From positions 1 to 64,000 of the forward strand of contig FR893364.1 of NCBI GenBank assembly GCA_000433315.1: a stretch of 64,000 nt of DNA, in the 5' to 3' direction. Below, one piece after another: positions 25,323 to 34,139 of this stretch (positions are counted from its first letter, which is position 1; every line of letters starts with the position of its first letter). The translations under genes were made by a program, and so were the position numbers. Origin of the DNA: Firmicutes bacterium CAG:345. GTDB lineage: Bacteria; Bacillota_I; Bacilli_A; RFN20; CAG-288. The notes under the pieces are model-generated. The model searched no databases and was not told where the DNA came from. It was given only the letters and a program-made list of their open reading frames with translations.

Positions 25323-26888
25323 ATGGAAGAAAAAAATATTGATAACAATTTAGAAAAACTAAATGATAAAAAGCCGATTGAAGAAACACAAATAATAATG
25401 CCACAGAAGAAAAAAGGCATGAGTAAAAGCGCTCGAAAATATTTAATTTATATAATTTTAATTGTGTCTGTTACAGCTTTGACATTATATTATTTGCTAA
25501 AGGAAGATCCAAAAGCAGTATTTGATAAATTAGCTTCAGCAGATATCCGTTATGTTTTAATATTTGTTGGCCTTATTCTTTTGTATGCATTTATCGGCGG
25601 ATTGAATTTGATGATTTTGTCAAAACAGTTTAATCCTGAGTATAAGTTTCATCAAGGCGTTATCAATTGTTTAATAGGACAATTTTTTTCAAATATTACA
25701 CCATTTTCAAGCGGTGGACAGTTCGTTCAAGTATATACTTTCACAAGACAAAAAATTAAAGCTAGCAACGCTGCATCTGTTTTGGTAATGCAATTTATTC
25801 TGTTTCAATCTGGATTACTTCTTTTTGCTATTGTAGCTTTTATTGTCGGTTTCCAAAGAATAATTGGAAACTTAGGAAATGTTACTTTGTTGGGAATATC
25901 ATTTTCACCACTAGTTTTATCAATTGTTGGTTTTATAATTAATACTTTTACAATTGGTTCGTTATTTTTACTATCATTTTGTCGACCATTGCATAGATTG
26001 GTTTTAAATGGTGGAATTAATTTTCTTGCTAAATTACATCTTATTAAAAATCCTGAAGAAAAAAGAACTAATTTGACTATTCAAGTAGCTTCATTTAGAG
26101 TTGAATTTAAAAGATTAATATCTAACTGGAAGGTTATGTTATTATGCTTTTCATTAGTAATTATAAGACTATTTGTAAATTATTCTATGCCATATTTTGC
26201 TGCTAAAGCGGTTGGTGCAGCCATGGAAGGTAAATTTATGGATTCAGTTTGGTCTTCATCTTATTTAGCTATGATAACATCTTTTATTCCACTTCCTGGT
26301 GGATCTGGTGGTGCCGAATGGGGATTCCAAAGTTTGTATTTAGGAATGATTGGGGACAATGCTTTAACGTATTCAGCAAATATTATTTGGAGAGGAATAA
26401 GTTATTATTTTTTAACTTTACTTGGAGGAATAACATTTGCTTTATATAGAGGAACTCCTACAGTATCTACAGATAAAATTGCAGATACTCAAACTTTCCA
26501 AGATTTGAATTTAACTCCATTTATTAAGCATCGTGATATCAAAGATTATGATATGTTAGAAAAAAGATATAGTAAAATGGATGAAAAATATGAAAAGAAA
26601 ACTGAAATTTTAACAAATGATCAAGTATTGAAGAGCTTTAAGCGTATTAAAAGACATTTGAAAAATAATGATGAAAAATTAGAAAAAGAAGATAAACTGA
26701 CAAAAAAGACTAAAAAGTATTTGAAACAAGTTATTAAAGAGGCACAAGAAATCGAAGATTCTAATAATGATCCAGAAATTCAAAAAGCTATTGATGGAGA
26801 TATGGCTTTCTTAAATAGCGAAAGAGAAAAGAGAAGAATTCGCAAGGAAGAAAAGAAAAAGAAAAAATTAGAAAAGAGAAATAAATAA
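25323..26888 (+). CDS. UPF0104/LPG-synthase-like membrane protein with charged C-terminal tail
   Basis: This is a paralogue of the 23912-25048 protein, with the same signatures FSNITPFSSGGQFVQVYTF and FIPLPGGSGGAEWGFQ and a similar set of hydrophobic segments (residues about 40-380). It differs in a 140-residue C-terminal tail that is highly charged and probably coiled coil (Lys/Glu-rich, ending in runs of lysine and arginine), likely cytosolic. It is followed one base after its stop by the GT4 gene, so the pair probably makes and moves a glycolipid. A GAAGG site precedes the start. Confidence 0.83.
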   Translation: MEEKNIDNNLEKLNDKKPIEETQIIMPQKKKGMSKSARKYLIYIILIVSVTALTLYYLLKEDPKAVFDKLASADIRYVLIFVGLILLYAFIGGLNLMILSKQFNPEYKFHQGVINCLIGQFFSNITPFSSGGQFVQVYTFTRQKIKASNAASVLVMQFILFQSGLLLFAIVAFIVGFQRIIGNLGNVTLLGISFSPLVLSIVGFIINTFTIGSLFLLSFCRPLHRLVLNGGINFLAKLHLIKNPEEKRTNLTIQVASFRVEFKRLISNWKVMLLCFSLVIIRLFVNYSMPYFAAKAVGAAMEGKFMDSVWSSSYLAMITSFIPLPGGSGGAEWGFQSLYLGMIGDNALTYSANIIWRGISYYFLTLLGGITFALYRGTPTVSTDKIADTQTFQDLNLTPFIKHRDIKDYDMLEKRYSKMDEKYEKKTEILTNDQVLKSFKRIKRHLKNNDEKLEKEDKLTKKTKKYLKQVIKEAQEIEDSNNDPEIQKAIDGDMAFLNSEREKRRIRKEEKKKKKLEKRNK

Positions 26889-26889
26889 A

Positions 26890-28074
26890 ATGCGAATAGG
26901 TATTTTTACTGATAGTTATCCCCCACAAATAAATGGAGTTGCAACAGTCTCTGCTCTTTTAAATAAAGTTTTTAAAGAACATGGACATGAAGTTTATGTA
27001 ATCACAGTATCAAATAGTAAATTGACTCAGCCATATGAAGTAAATGGCAATATCATTGGTATTTCAAGTAAAGCCATTAAAAATTTATATAATTATAGGT
27101 GGGCTTCAATTTATCCAAGAATTGCTGCGAGATTTTTAGCATCTTTGAATTTAGATATAATACATGTACAAACCGAATTAACAATAGGCATTTTTGCTCG
27201 TCTTTTGGCAAAAATATATTCAATTCCAATTGTCTATACTTACCATACGACATATGAGGATTATACTTATTATGTAACTAAAGGAAATGTTCCTTTTGAT
27301 AAATTTGCTAAAAAAGTTGTTGCTGCTTTTTCTAAAACTTTGGGAAATAATTCTACAGAATTTACAACGACTAGTGAAAAGACCAAAGATTTATTGAAGA
27401 CATATGGAGTAACAAATTTTATCAATGTTATTCCAAATGGTTTGGATTTATCTTTATTTTTGAATAAAGACTTTAAAGAAGAAATTATTCAATATAAAAA
27501 AGATCATGATCTTGAAAATAAGTTCATCTGTCTTTTGCTTGGAAGACTGGCTCAAGAAAAAAGCTTTGATGTTGTTTTGAAAAATATAAACGCATATATT
27601 CAAAAGACTAACCGAGATGATATAAGAGTATTAGTTGTTGGCAGCGGACCTGCTGAAGAGGATTTGAAAAAAATAGTTGAGGAAAGCAATTTAAAAGGAT
27701 ATGTTGAATTTTTAGGTTTTGTTCCTTATGAAAGAACAGCTTTTTATTATTATTTATCAGATTTATTTATTTCGGCTTCACTAACTGAAACACAAGGTTT
27801 AACATTTATCGAAGCTATGGCAAGTGGTCTACCAGTTTTAGCTAGATTTGATGAATGTCTTTCGGGTGTTATTGAAGACAAAGTCAATGGTTTTTTCTAT
27901 AATACGGAAGATGAATTTATTAAATCTTTTGACTATTTTTTTGAATTGTCAGAAGAAGATAAAAAATTTATGAAAGAAAAGGCTAAATCTTTGGTTGTGG
28001 ACAAATATTCAAGTGAAAAATATTATCATCGAATGTTAGATGTTTATAATAGGGCTTTGAGGAAATGCTGGTGA
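26890..28074 (+). CDS. Glycosyltransferase family 4, probable 1,2-diacylglycerol glucosyltransferase
   Basis: The start MRIGIFTDSYPPQINGVATV is the classical N-terminus of GT4 enzymes making monoglucosyldiacylglycerol in Gram-positives and Acholeplasma (alMGS-like). A Rossmann C-domain holds FICLLLGRLAQEKSFDV and the nucleotide-sugar-binding EAMASGLPVLAR (E-x7-E region). The length of 394 residues fits. It is a membrane-surface enzyme without true membrane segments. It lies directly after a flippase-like gene and overlaps recX by a few bases. Diacylglycerol as acceptor is inferred from family resemblance. Confidence 0.83.
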   Translation: MRIGIFTDSYPPQINGVATVSALLNKVFKEHGHEVYVITVSNSKLTQPYEVNGNIIGISSKAIKNLYNYRWASIYPRIAARFLASLNLDIIHVQTELTIGIFARLLAKIYSIPIVYTYHTTYEDYTYYVTKGNVPFDKFAKKVVAAFSKTLGNNSTEFTTTSEKTKDLLKTYGVTNFINVIPNGLDLSLFLNKDFKEEIIQYKKDHDLENKFICLLLGRLAQEKSFDVVLKNINAYIQKTNRDDIRVLVVGSGPAEEDLKKIVEESNLKGYVEFLGFVPYERTAFYYYLSDLFISASLTETQGLTFIEAMASGLPVLARFDECLSGVIEDKVNGFFYNTEDEFIKSFDYFFELSEEDKKFMKEKAKSLVVDKYSSEKYYHRMLDVYNRALRKCW

Positions 28075-29027
28075 AATATTTAATTGAAGATATTATAAAA
28101 AAGAATGGAAAAATCAAAATTATTTTTCAAGATGATATATTTGATATCAGTCAAGATAATTATTTGCGTTTTGGATATCTTTATCCTGGAAAAGAATTAT
28201 CTTTAGAAGAGATAAATGATTTAAAAAAGTATGAAGATGATGAAAAATATTATCAGTATGTTAAATATTTAAATAAAAATTATTGCTTATCTAAAGTTGA
28301 GTTAGAGAATAAGCTTTGTGAGAAAAAAAGAATTCCTTTTAGTAAAGCAAAATATATTCTTGATAATTTGGAAAATCAAGGTGTTATAAATGATAAAAAT
28401 ACAATTATTTTTCGTATTGATGATTTGAAAATGAAACATTTTTCACCTCAAAAAATCAAAGAGTTGTTGGTAAATAAATACAATTATTCTAATTCTTTGG
28501 TTGAAAGTATTGAAATTGAATTAGATGAAAACGAATATGAAACATCTTATTTTTTGTCTTTATTAAATGGAAATAGTCAATATCCTTTAAAAAAAAGAAA
28601 AGAAAATTTTCAAAAAAAATTACTTCAAAAAGGATATACTAAAGATCAAATTGAAGAGATATTTCAGGATTTTAATGAAGAATTTTTATCTTCTGATTTT
28701 TCAGAAGCGGTTTTTGAAAAAGAATTTCAAAAACTGAACAAAAAATATGGCGATATGAATAAAGCTATGAAGCAAAAAAATATAAAAAGAGAACTTTTAA
28801 ATATAGGATATCCTAGTTCATATATAAATGAAGCCTTAAATAATTTAGAAGAGGAAGAAGAGGATAGTAAAATATTTGAATTAGCTGAAAGATTTTATTT
28901 GCAAGCGATGAATAGAAATGTTTCTGAAGAGAAAAGAAGGAATTTTTTCATCGGAAAATTATATAAATTAGGTTATACTTTAAATGAAATACAAGATGTT
29001 ATAAGGGAGAAAGAATATGAATTCTAG
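28071..29027 (+). CDS. recX: RecX-family regulatory protein
   Basis: This is a modulator of RecA filament function. The protein consists of helical repeats typical of RecX (LSKVELENKLCEKK..FSKAKYILDNLENQGVI, then KKLLQKGYTKDQIEEIF and KRELLNIGYPSSYINEAL). At about 318 residues it is longer than E. coli RecX (166) and nearer to the Bacillus form (264). The GTG at 28071 has GAGG eight bases upstream; an in-frame ATG at 28065 is only two bases from that site, so I prefer GTG. It overlaps the GT4 stop at its 5' end and the yhaM-like gene at its 3' end. Confidence 0.8.
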   Translation: MKYLIEDIIKKNGKIKIIFQDDIFDISQDNYLRFGYLYPGKELSLEEINDLKKYEDDEKYYQYVKYLNKNYCLSKVELENKLCEKKRIPFSKAKYILDNLENQGVINDKNTIIFRIDDLKMKHFSPQKIKELLVNKYNYSNSLVESIEIELDENEYETSYFLSLLNGNSQYPLKKRKENFQKKLLQKGYTKDQIEEIFQDFNEEFLSSDFSEAVFEKEFQKLNKKYGDMNKAMKQKNIKRELLNIGYPSSYINEALNNLEEEEEDSKIFELAERFYLQAMNRNVSEEKRRNFFIGKLYKLGYTLNEIQDVIREKEYEF

Positions 29028-29970
29028 CGAAAATAATATTAAAAATATTAAAAAGAATGGCGGACATTTTTCTGGATGGCTCATGGTTAAAAGCGTGGAA
29101 ACAGGTGTAACTAATATGAGCAAACAATATTTAAATATTACATTCCAAGATGTCACGGGTACATTAGATGCTAGGAAATGGGAAGTATATCCGAGTGATT
29201 TAGCTATTTTGATTCCAGGACGAGTTGTTGATGTTGAAGGAGATATCTTTTCTTATAAAGGTCAAATGCAAATGAAAGTTTTGACAATTAATGATGTTGA
29301 CCAACAAAATGTAATAATGGAAGATTTTACTCAATCAAGTCCTCTTCCATTAGATTTTATGAAAGCAGAATTAGCTGCTGATATTGAAAAAATCAAGAAT
29401 GATGACGTTAGAAGAATAGTCGATTATCTTGTTAAATCGCACTATGAGCAATATACAACATATCCAGCAGCTATGAGTTTTCATCATGCATATTTTGGTG
29501 GCTTATTATTTCATTCACTATCAATTTGCCGTATGGCAGAAAAAGTTGCTGATAATTATACTTTTTTAAATAGGGATTATTTAATAGCTGGAAGTTTACT
29601 TCATGATATAGGAAAAACAATAGAATTGAGTGGCAACGTTTCAACAAGTTATACCAATGAAGGAAAATTGTTAGGACATATAAATATTGGTGCAACACTT
29701 ATTGATGAGGCTGCTGAACAACTTAATATTAAAGGGGAAGTCCCATTAGTATTAGAACATATTATATTATCTCATCATGGTGTCCCTGAATTTGGATCAG
29801 CGGTATTGCCTAGAATTGCTGAAGCGTATGTTGTTCATGAACTTGATGATTTAGATTCTAGACTCAATATGTTAGGTGATAGTTTAGCTACTATTGATGG
29901 AGGGGAATTTTCTTTAAAATTACCTGGCTTTGATGGTAGAACATTCTATAAGATTAAAGGAACAAAATAA
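29017..29970 (+). CDS. yhaM: 3'-5' exoribonuclease YhaM-type (OB fold plus HD domain)
   Basis: It is a predicted 3'-to-5' RNA/DNA exonuclease. The N-terminal part (about residues 15-100) is an OB-fold nucleic-acid-binding domain (YLNITFQDVTGTLDARKW). The rest is an HD domain: HHAYFGGLLFHSLSICRMA, then LHDIGKTIEL with the metal-binding His-Asp, and LEHIILSHHGVPEFGS. The 317-residue length matches Bacillus YhaM (314). It overlaps the recX 3' end by 11 bases. Its stop codon lies beside a minus-strand terminator for the two tiny genes downstream. Confidence 0.9.
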   Translation: MNSSENNIKNIKKNGGHFSGWLMVKSVETGVTNMSKQYLNITFQDVTGTLDARKWEVYPSDLAILIPGRVVDVEGDIFSYKGQMQMKVLTINDVDQQNVIMEDFTQSSPLPLDFMKAELAADIEKIKNDDVRRIVDYLVKSHYEQYTTYPAAMSFHHAYFGGLLFHSLSICRMAEKVADNYTFLNRDYLIAGSLLHDIGKTIELSGNVSTSYTNEGKLLGHINIGATLIDEAAEQLNIKGEVPLVLEHIILSHHGVPEFGSAVLPRIAEAYVVHELDDLDSRLNMLGDSLATIDGGEFSLKLPGFDGRTFYKIKGTK

Positions 29971-29991
29971 AAAGGCAAGAATTAACTTGCC
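29963..29991 (-). terminator. Rho-independent terminator for the minus-strand micro-genes
   Basis: GGCAAG and CTTGCC (29974-29979 with 29986-29991) form a stem with a six-base loop. Read on the minus strand it is followed by TTTTATTTTG; on the plus strand no T-run follows. It therefore ends transcription coming from 30001-30221. Confidence 0.65.
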
Positions 29992-30000
29992 TCCTCAGCC

Positions 30001-30099
30001 TTAGCAAGAGCAGCCGCAGCCACTAGTGAACCATCCACCGCATCCAACGATGACGAGCAAGATGAATAAGACTAATATTACGCAAAAATAGTTGTTCAT
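30001..30099 (-). CDS. YjcZ-like tiny membrane protein (32 aa)
   Basis: A 32-residue product begins MNNYFCVILVLFILLVIVGC and ends in a Gly/Cys-rich tail (GCGCSC). An ideal AAGGAGG site is six bases ahead of the ATG. It is one hydrophobic helix resembling the small YjcZ-family proteins of Bacilli (pattern FxxIxVLFILLxIVG). It lies in tandem with a second similar gene and a terminator follows immediately, which supports real expression. Its function is unknown; relatives in Bacillus are linked to sporulation, which cannot be assumed here. Confidence 0.7.
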   Translation of the reverse strand: MNNYFCVILVLFILLVIVGCGGWFTSGCGCSC

Positions 30100-30110
30100 T
30101 TAGGACCTCC

Positions 30111-30221
30111 TTAACAAACTGTACAGCCGATTATGGCTATTAAGATGAACAAAATGATGATGAAATAAAAGAAGTTAGTTGGGGAGCTTAGTTGTAATGA
30201 ATCATTTTGATTGGGTATCAT
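30111..30221 (-). CDS. YjcZ-like tiny membrane protein (36 aa)
   Basis: A 36-residue product has a polar N-terminus (MIPNQNDSLQLSSPTN) and a hydrophobic helix (FFYFIIILFILIAIIGCTVC). GGAGGAATT precedes the ATG. The LFILIAIIG core matches the helix of the neighbouring 32-residue protein, so the pair look like duplicated YjcZ-like genes. It ends 11 bases before the next start, in the same transcription unit. Confidence 0.68.
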   Translation of the reverse strand: MIPNQNDSLQLSSPTNFFYFIIILFILIAIIGCTVC

Positions 30222-30374
30222 AATTCCTCCCTATACACAATATAATATGTACAATAATTATTATTGTTCTTTATGAATTTGAAATGGGCTCAGTAAATTT
30301 TTCTTGAATAATTTAGATGTTTTTCTTATACTTTAAGAATAAGAGAATTTATTCTTTTATGGACATTTTTTGTC

Positions 30375-30401
30375 TTGATATTGTTTAGTATTTACTATAA
30401 A
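30375..30401 (+). promoter_or_regulatory. Possible promoter of the PrsA-like operon
   Basis: TTGATA (30375-30380) and TATAAA (30396-30401) precede the gene, with a short 15-base spacer, so this is only a tentative call. An AGGAGGAAATCG ribosome site lies between it and the ATG at 30435. Confidence 0.35.
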
Positions 30402-30434
30402 ATAACAATGTTGACTATAAATAGGAGGAAATCG

Positions 30435-32162
30435 ATGAAGAAAAGTTTATTATCACTTTCTCTCGTCACTCTTGTTACTGGTACATTCTTGAGTTCTTGT
30501 AGCGGAGTTGTTAAGTACGAAGATGGGGTTATAGTTAAAATCGGTGATACTAAGTATACTATTGAAGAAGCATATAAAGAATTCAGTGGTTACAAAGAAA
30601 AAGATTCAGATAGCAATTATACTATCAGCGAAGAAGGTGCTAAAAATTATTACACTCTTCTTAAGAATATTTTGATTCAACTTGCAGTTCCAACAACAAA
30701 CGCAATTGAAAAATATGTTGATCAAAAAATTGAAAATGAGTACTATCAAGCTGCTAAAGATAATAGCAAGAGCAATGGTACTTCTGAAAATGAAGAAAGA
30801 GAAAAAATCTTAAGCAATCAAGGTGTTGAGAATGTTGACGAATTACGTGCTAAATTCTTACTTGAAAGAAAAACAACACGTAATACTAATGATTTTTATA
30901 CTGATGAAAATTATGCAAAATTAACACCAGAATATATTGAAAAGAAATCTCCTTATCATGTTCGTCATATTTTAGTTAAAGTTGATGCTGCTACAAGCGA
31001 TATCGATAACGCTACAATCAGTGAAGATGATGCTAATCAACTCTATAATGTTATCAGTCGTTTATCAACATCTGAAACATTTAGCCAAGTTGCCCAAACA
31101 GCTAGTGAAGATTCATCAGCTTCAACATATGGTGATGTAGGTATCATGGATATCGATACATCATTTGTCTCAGAATTTAAATATGCTTTATATGGCTATG
31201 ATGCTTATTTCAATGCATCTAGTGACAAAGAAGCTGCTAAGACTAGACTTTCAATTCCTGAAAAGGCGGAAAGTGTAATTGGTACATATAATTTCGGTAT
31301 ACCTCTTTCTGAAGTTTTAAAACTTAAACAATACGCTGATGTTACTAAAGATAAGAACAATGTTTCTGTTGAAAGAGCAACAGATAAGAATTATCCAAGA
31401 AATATCATATTTAGTCATTATTTGAATAATCATGGTACTAGCTATATTTATTTAGATAAAGAACCAAGTTATTATGAACAAGAATTTGGTATCAAAGTTG
31501 ATTCTAATAAATTTAAAGAAGTTTCTGGACTCTCTGCAAGTTTAAAAGAATATGCAGAGGTCGAAGGAAAATCAACATATCAAAATATTTCTTCTAGTAA
31601 ATCTATTTTATGTGATGAATCAGGAAGACCTATTATTGTCACAAGAGCTGGAACTGGTACATCCGATTCTGGATATCAAGGAATTCACTTTATTATTGCC
31701 CAACGTTCTCCATTTGAAAACATGGACAAAATAAGCGATTATTATACATTAGATATACCTTCTACTTCATCTGATGAAACTCCATCAACTGAAGCTACAT
31801 ATATTAACTTTGTTAAAACAGATGATAGAAATGTTTATAACGATCGCGCAGATGCAATCCGCAGTGTTTTAAAGACAGTTGATAATAATATGGAATACCG
31901 TATTTTCAAAGATAATCTTTCCAAAGCTGAAAATGTTACTATTGATTCAAAGATTAAAGAAATTATCGATAGATATATGAAAGCAAGTGAAGAATCTAGT
32001 GCTGCTAGCAAGGCTTTGACTTATAGCAACTCTTGGGAAACATATCTTGAACTTCTTGAATTACAACAAGATTTAATTGGAAGAGTTCTCCCAACTTCTT
32101 GTATCTCTAGTTTCGAAAATGGAGAAATTACTAAAGGAGGTGTTTGCGATGTCAATTACTAA
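30435..32162 (+). CDS. PrsA-like foldase lipoprotein (parvulin PPIase)
   Basis: This is an extracytoplasmic folding catalyst. I choose the ATG at 30435 (preceded by AGGAGGAAATCG), not the longer in-frame start at 30375, because it gives a proper signal peptide with lipobox LSSC (Cys22). The parvulin domain is recognised by PYHVRHILVKVD, FSQVAQTASEDSSASTYGDVG and a later FVSEFKYALYGYD. The N-terminal part is a helical chaperone region and a long C-terminal part follows. At 575 residues it is much longer than Bacillus PrsA (about 290). A second lipoprotein gene overlaps its end by 14 bases. Confidence 0.8.
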   Translation: MKKSLLSLSLVTLVTGTFLSSCSGVVKYEDGVIVKIGDTKYTIEEAYKEFSGYKEKDSDSNYTISEEGAKNYYTLLKNILIQLAVPTTNAIEKYVDQKIENEYYQAAKDNSKSNGTSENEEREKILSNQGVENVDELRAKFLLERKTTRNTNDFYTDENYAKLTPEYIEKKSPYHVRHILVKVDAATSDIDNATISEDDANQLYNVISRLSTSETFSQVAQTASEDSSASTYGDVGIMDIDTSFVSEFKYALYGYDAYFNASSDKEAAKTRLSIPEKAESVIGTYNFGIPLSEVLKLKQYADVTKDKNNVSVERATDKNYPRNIIFSHYLNNHGTSYIYLDKEPSYYEQEFGIKVDSNKFKEVSGLSASLKEYAEVEGKSTYQNISSSKSILCDESGRPIIVTRAGTGTSDSGYQGIHFIIAQRSPFENMDKISDYYTLDIPSTSSDETPSTEATYINFVKTDDRNVYNDRADAIRSVLKTVDNNMEYRIFKDNLSKAENVTIDSKIKEIIDRYMKASEESSAASKALTYSNSWETYLELLELQQDLIGRVLPTSCISSFENGEITKGGVCDVNY

Positions 32163-33573
32163 AATTAAAACTCTTGCAGTTTTATTACTTGCAAGTAGCG
32201 GTTTAATGCTTACTAGCTGTTCTTCTTCTGACAGCGATTGGGCTTATCCTTCTAATAAAACAGAAAATGTTGTTTCTGGTGACAACTTACCTAGTGATTT
32301 ATCATATAATGACTTTGAAACTTTCTATGATTCCATTACAAGTGGTACAACAATGTATTCACGTGCTGTTAATGAAATCTTATATCGTATAGCTAAAGAT
32401 GAAGTCGATTTCGATGGTGGCTTCTTAAGTCAAGAATTCTTACAAAAGAAAATTGATGAAGCTCTTTTAGCCGAAGTATCTGGTGGTACATACGATACAA
32501 ATTATAAATTTGATGAAAATCGTTTAGTTCGTTCACTCGAATCTAGAATGTATACAATTGGAAATAAGGATAAAGCAAAATCCGGATTTGTTATCACTCC
32601 TGATATGAAAGTCAGTGATATTCTTGGTTGTGATTACACCGATTATATTGAAAGAGCAATTAAACCTGGCATTTATCGTCAAGCTTTAGTCGCCAAATAT
32701 ATTTATAATGAAAGATATTCAACAATTGGTAGCACATATGCTCGTAAAGTTAAGGTTGTATCAATTACTGATCGTTCTGACAAAAAAGGAAGTGCTGTAA
32801 ATACAATTCAAGCTTTCATCGACACATATATTGCTTCTGCTGATGCTACTGATGAACAACGCGATTTATCTAATTTAGCAAGAATTTGGATCGGTACAAA
32901 TTTAACAACTGAAGATGAAGCCTTTATTGCTGAAAATGGTTTGGTTACTTTAAAAAATCAAATTACAGATGAAGTTGCTAAGATTGATTTGCAAAATCCA
33001 CGTCTTTCTGATAAGAGTTTAGAATCTAAATACACCAATTCTTATACTTATTCAGTTGAAAAAGGTGAAAGATTAGCTATTGATTCTTTAAGTAGAACAG
33101 ATTTAGTACAAGATGGATATTTCCTCCGTTCTAATGGATTATCTAGCTTACCAGATAGTGTTAAAAATCGTGTTTTCTCTACAAACTATAATTTAGATGC
33201 TAATTCCAGTTCTAAGGATGTTACTTTAACTGTTAATAATCATCGTTATGTCACACCTTCTATCACATTAAATAGTGATAACTTGTTTGACTCAATTGTT
33301 CATTATGATAGTAGTTCAAGCACTTATTATATCGTTGAAGTATTTGATGTAATTAATTCTTCTGCTTTAAAAGTTAACGATTCAGATTCTGATGAAGTTA
33401 AAGCTGATAAAAAAGCAAGAGCCGAAGAAATTGCTTATGAATTAGCAGATGGCTCTTCTTTAACTACTGATTCAACAATTTATTGGTTAAAGAATAAAAA
33501 TATTACATATACAAATAATGATTTCTACGATTACGTTAAAGAAACTTATCCTGACGTTTTCGAAGATGATTAA
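32149..33573 (+). CDS. Lipoprotein of unknown function paired with the PrsA-like protein
   Basis: The start at 32149 is fixed by AAAGGAGGTG just upstream and a signal peptide ending in LTSC (Cys24); longer in-frame starts would place the lipobox too far inside. The 474-residue product is mostly helical and polar, with repeated EDEAFIAENG- and LSDKSLESK-type acidic segments. I see no parvulin motif. Its overlap with the PrsA-like gene suggests a partner chaperone or a substrate-binding paralogue that lost the isomerase domain; this is inference. Confidence 0.7.
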   Translation: MSITKIKTLAVLLLASSGLMLTSCSSSDSDWAYPSNKTENVVSGDNLPSDLSYNDFETFYDSITSGTTMYSRAVNEILYRIAKDEVDFDGGFLSQEFLQKKIDEALLAEVSGGTYDTNYKFDENRLVRSLESRMYTIGNKDKAKSGFVITPDMKVSDILGCDYTDYIERAIKPGIYRQALVAKYIYNERYSTIGSTYARKVKVVSITDRSDKKGSAVNTIQAFIDTYIASADATDEQRDLSNLARIWIGTNLTTEDEAFIAENGLVTLKNQITDEVAKIDLQNPRLSDKSLESKYTNSYTYSVEKGERLAIDSLSRTDLVQDGYFLRSNGLSSLPDSVKNRVFSTNYNLDANSSSKDVTLTVNNHRYVTPSITLNSDNLFDSIVHYDSSSSTYYIVEVFDVINSSALKVNDSDSDEVKADKKARAEEIAYELADGSSLTTDSTIYWLKNKNITYTNNDFYDYVKETYPDVFEDD

Positions 33574-33597
33574 TTTGTAAAAACAATGTATAATAAT

Positions 33598-33625
33598 AGA
33601 GCTCGGGAAACCGAGCTCTTTATAT
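33598..33625 (+). terminator. Terminator after the lipoprotein pair
   Basis: GAGCTCGG (33599-33606), a GAAA tetraloop and CCGAGCTC (33611-33618) form a perfect stable hairpin followed by TTTATATTTA. The T-run is short, so some read-through into the HIT gene is possible. A TATAAT (33589-33594) lies just upstream. Confidence 0.75.
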
Positions 33626-33642
33626 TTATTTAGGAGGTTTTT

Positions 33643-34065
33643 ATGAACTATGATGATAACTGCATTTTTTGCAAAATTGGTCGAAAAGAAATAACTTCAG
33701 CTATTGTTTATGAAGATGATGAAGTTTTAGCTTTTTTAGATGTTAATCCTGTGAGTAAAGGCCATACTTTAGTTGTAACAAAGGAACATTTTAAAAACTT
33801 TAATGAGGTTCCAAAAAATTTAATCAGTAAAGTTTTTTCTGTTGCACAGATGATTAGTCAAGCTCAAATAATGGAACTTCATGCAGCTGGATGCAATATT
33901 TTGACAAATATAAATGAAGCTGCTGGACAAACAGTAATGCATTTTCATGTTCATGTTATACCAAGATATGATCAAACTGACGGATTTAATCTTGATTTTA
34001 CCCCAAAGGCAATTGGAACATTTAATTTGCCGATTGTAGCTGGTGATTTGAAAAAAGGATTATAA
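33643..34065 (+). CDS. HIT-family nucleotide hydrolase (HinT-like)
   Basis: It hydrolyses purine nucleoside phosphoramidates or AMP-linked compounds. The 140-residue protein begins with a zinc-binding-type CIFCKIGRKE, has FLDVNPVSKGHTLVVTKEHF and the HIT triad HFHVHVIPR. The length is typical. AGGAGG lies seven bases before the ATG. It is a cytosolic housekeeping gene placed in front of the suf operon. Confidence 0.93.
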   Translation: MNYDDNCIFCKIGRKEITSAIVYEDDEVLAFLDVNPVSKGHTLVVTKEHFKNFNEVPKNLISKVFSVAQMISQAQIMELHAAGCNILTNINEAAGQTVMHFHVHVIPRYDQTDGFNLDFTPKAIGTFNLPIVAGDLKKGL

Positions 34066-34139
34066 TTGTTATTTGTTATCGTATTAATTGAATAAAAATA
34101 ATTATAGTAATAAAATATTTTTTGCAGTGGGGGCATCTT

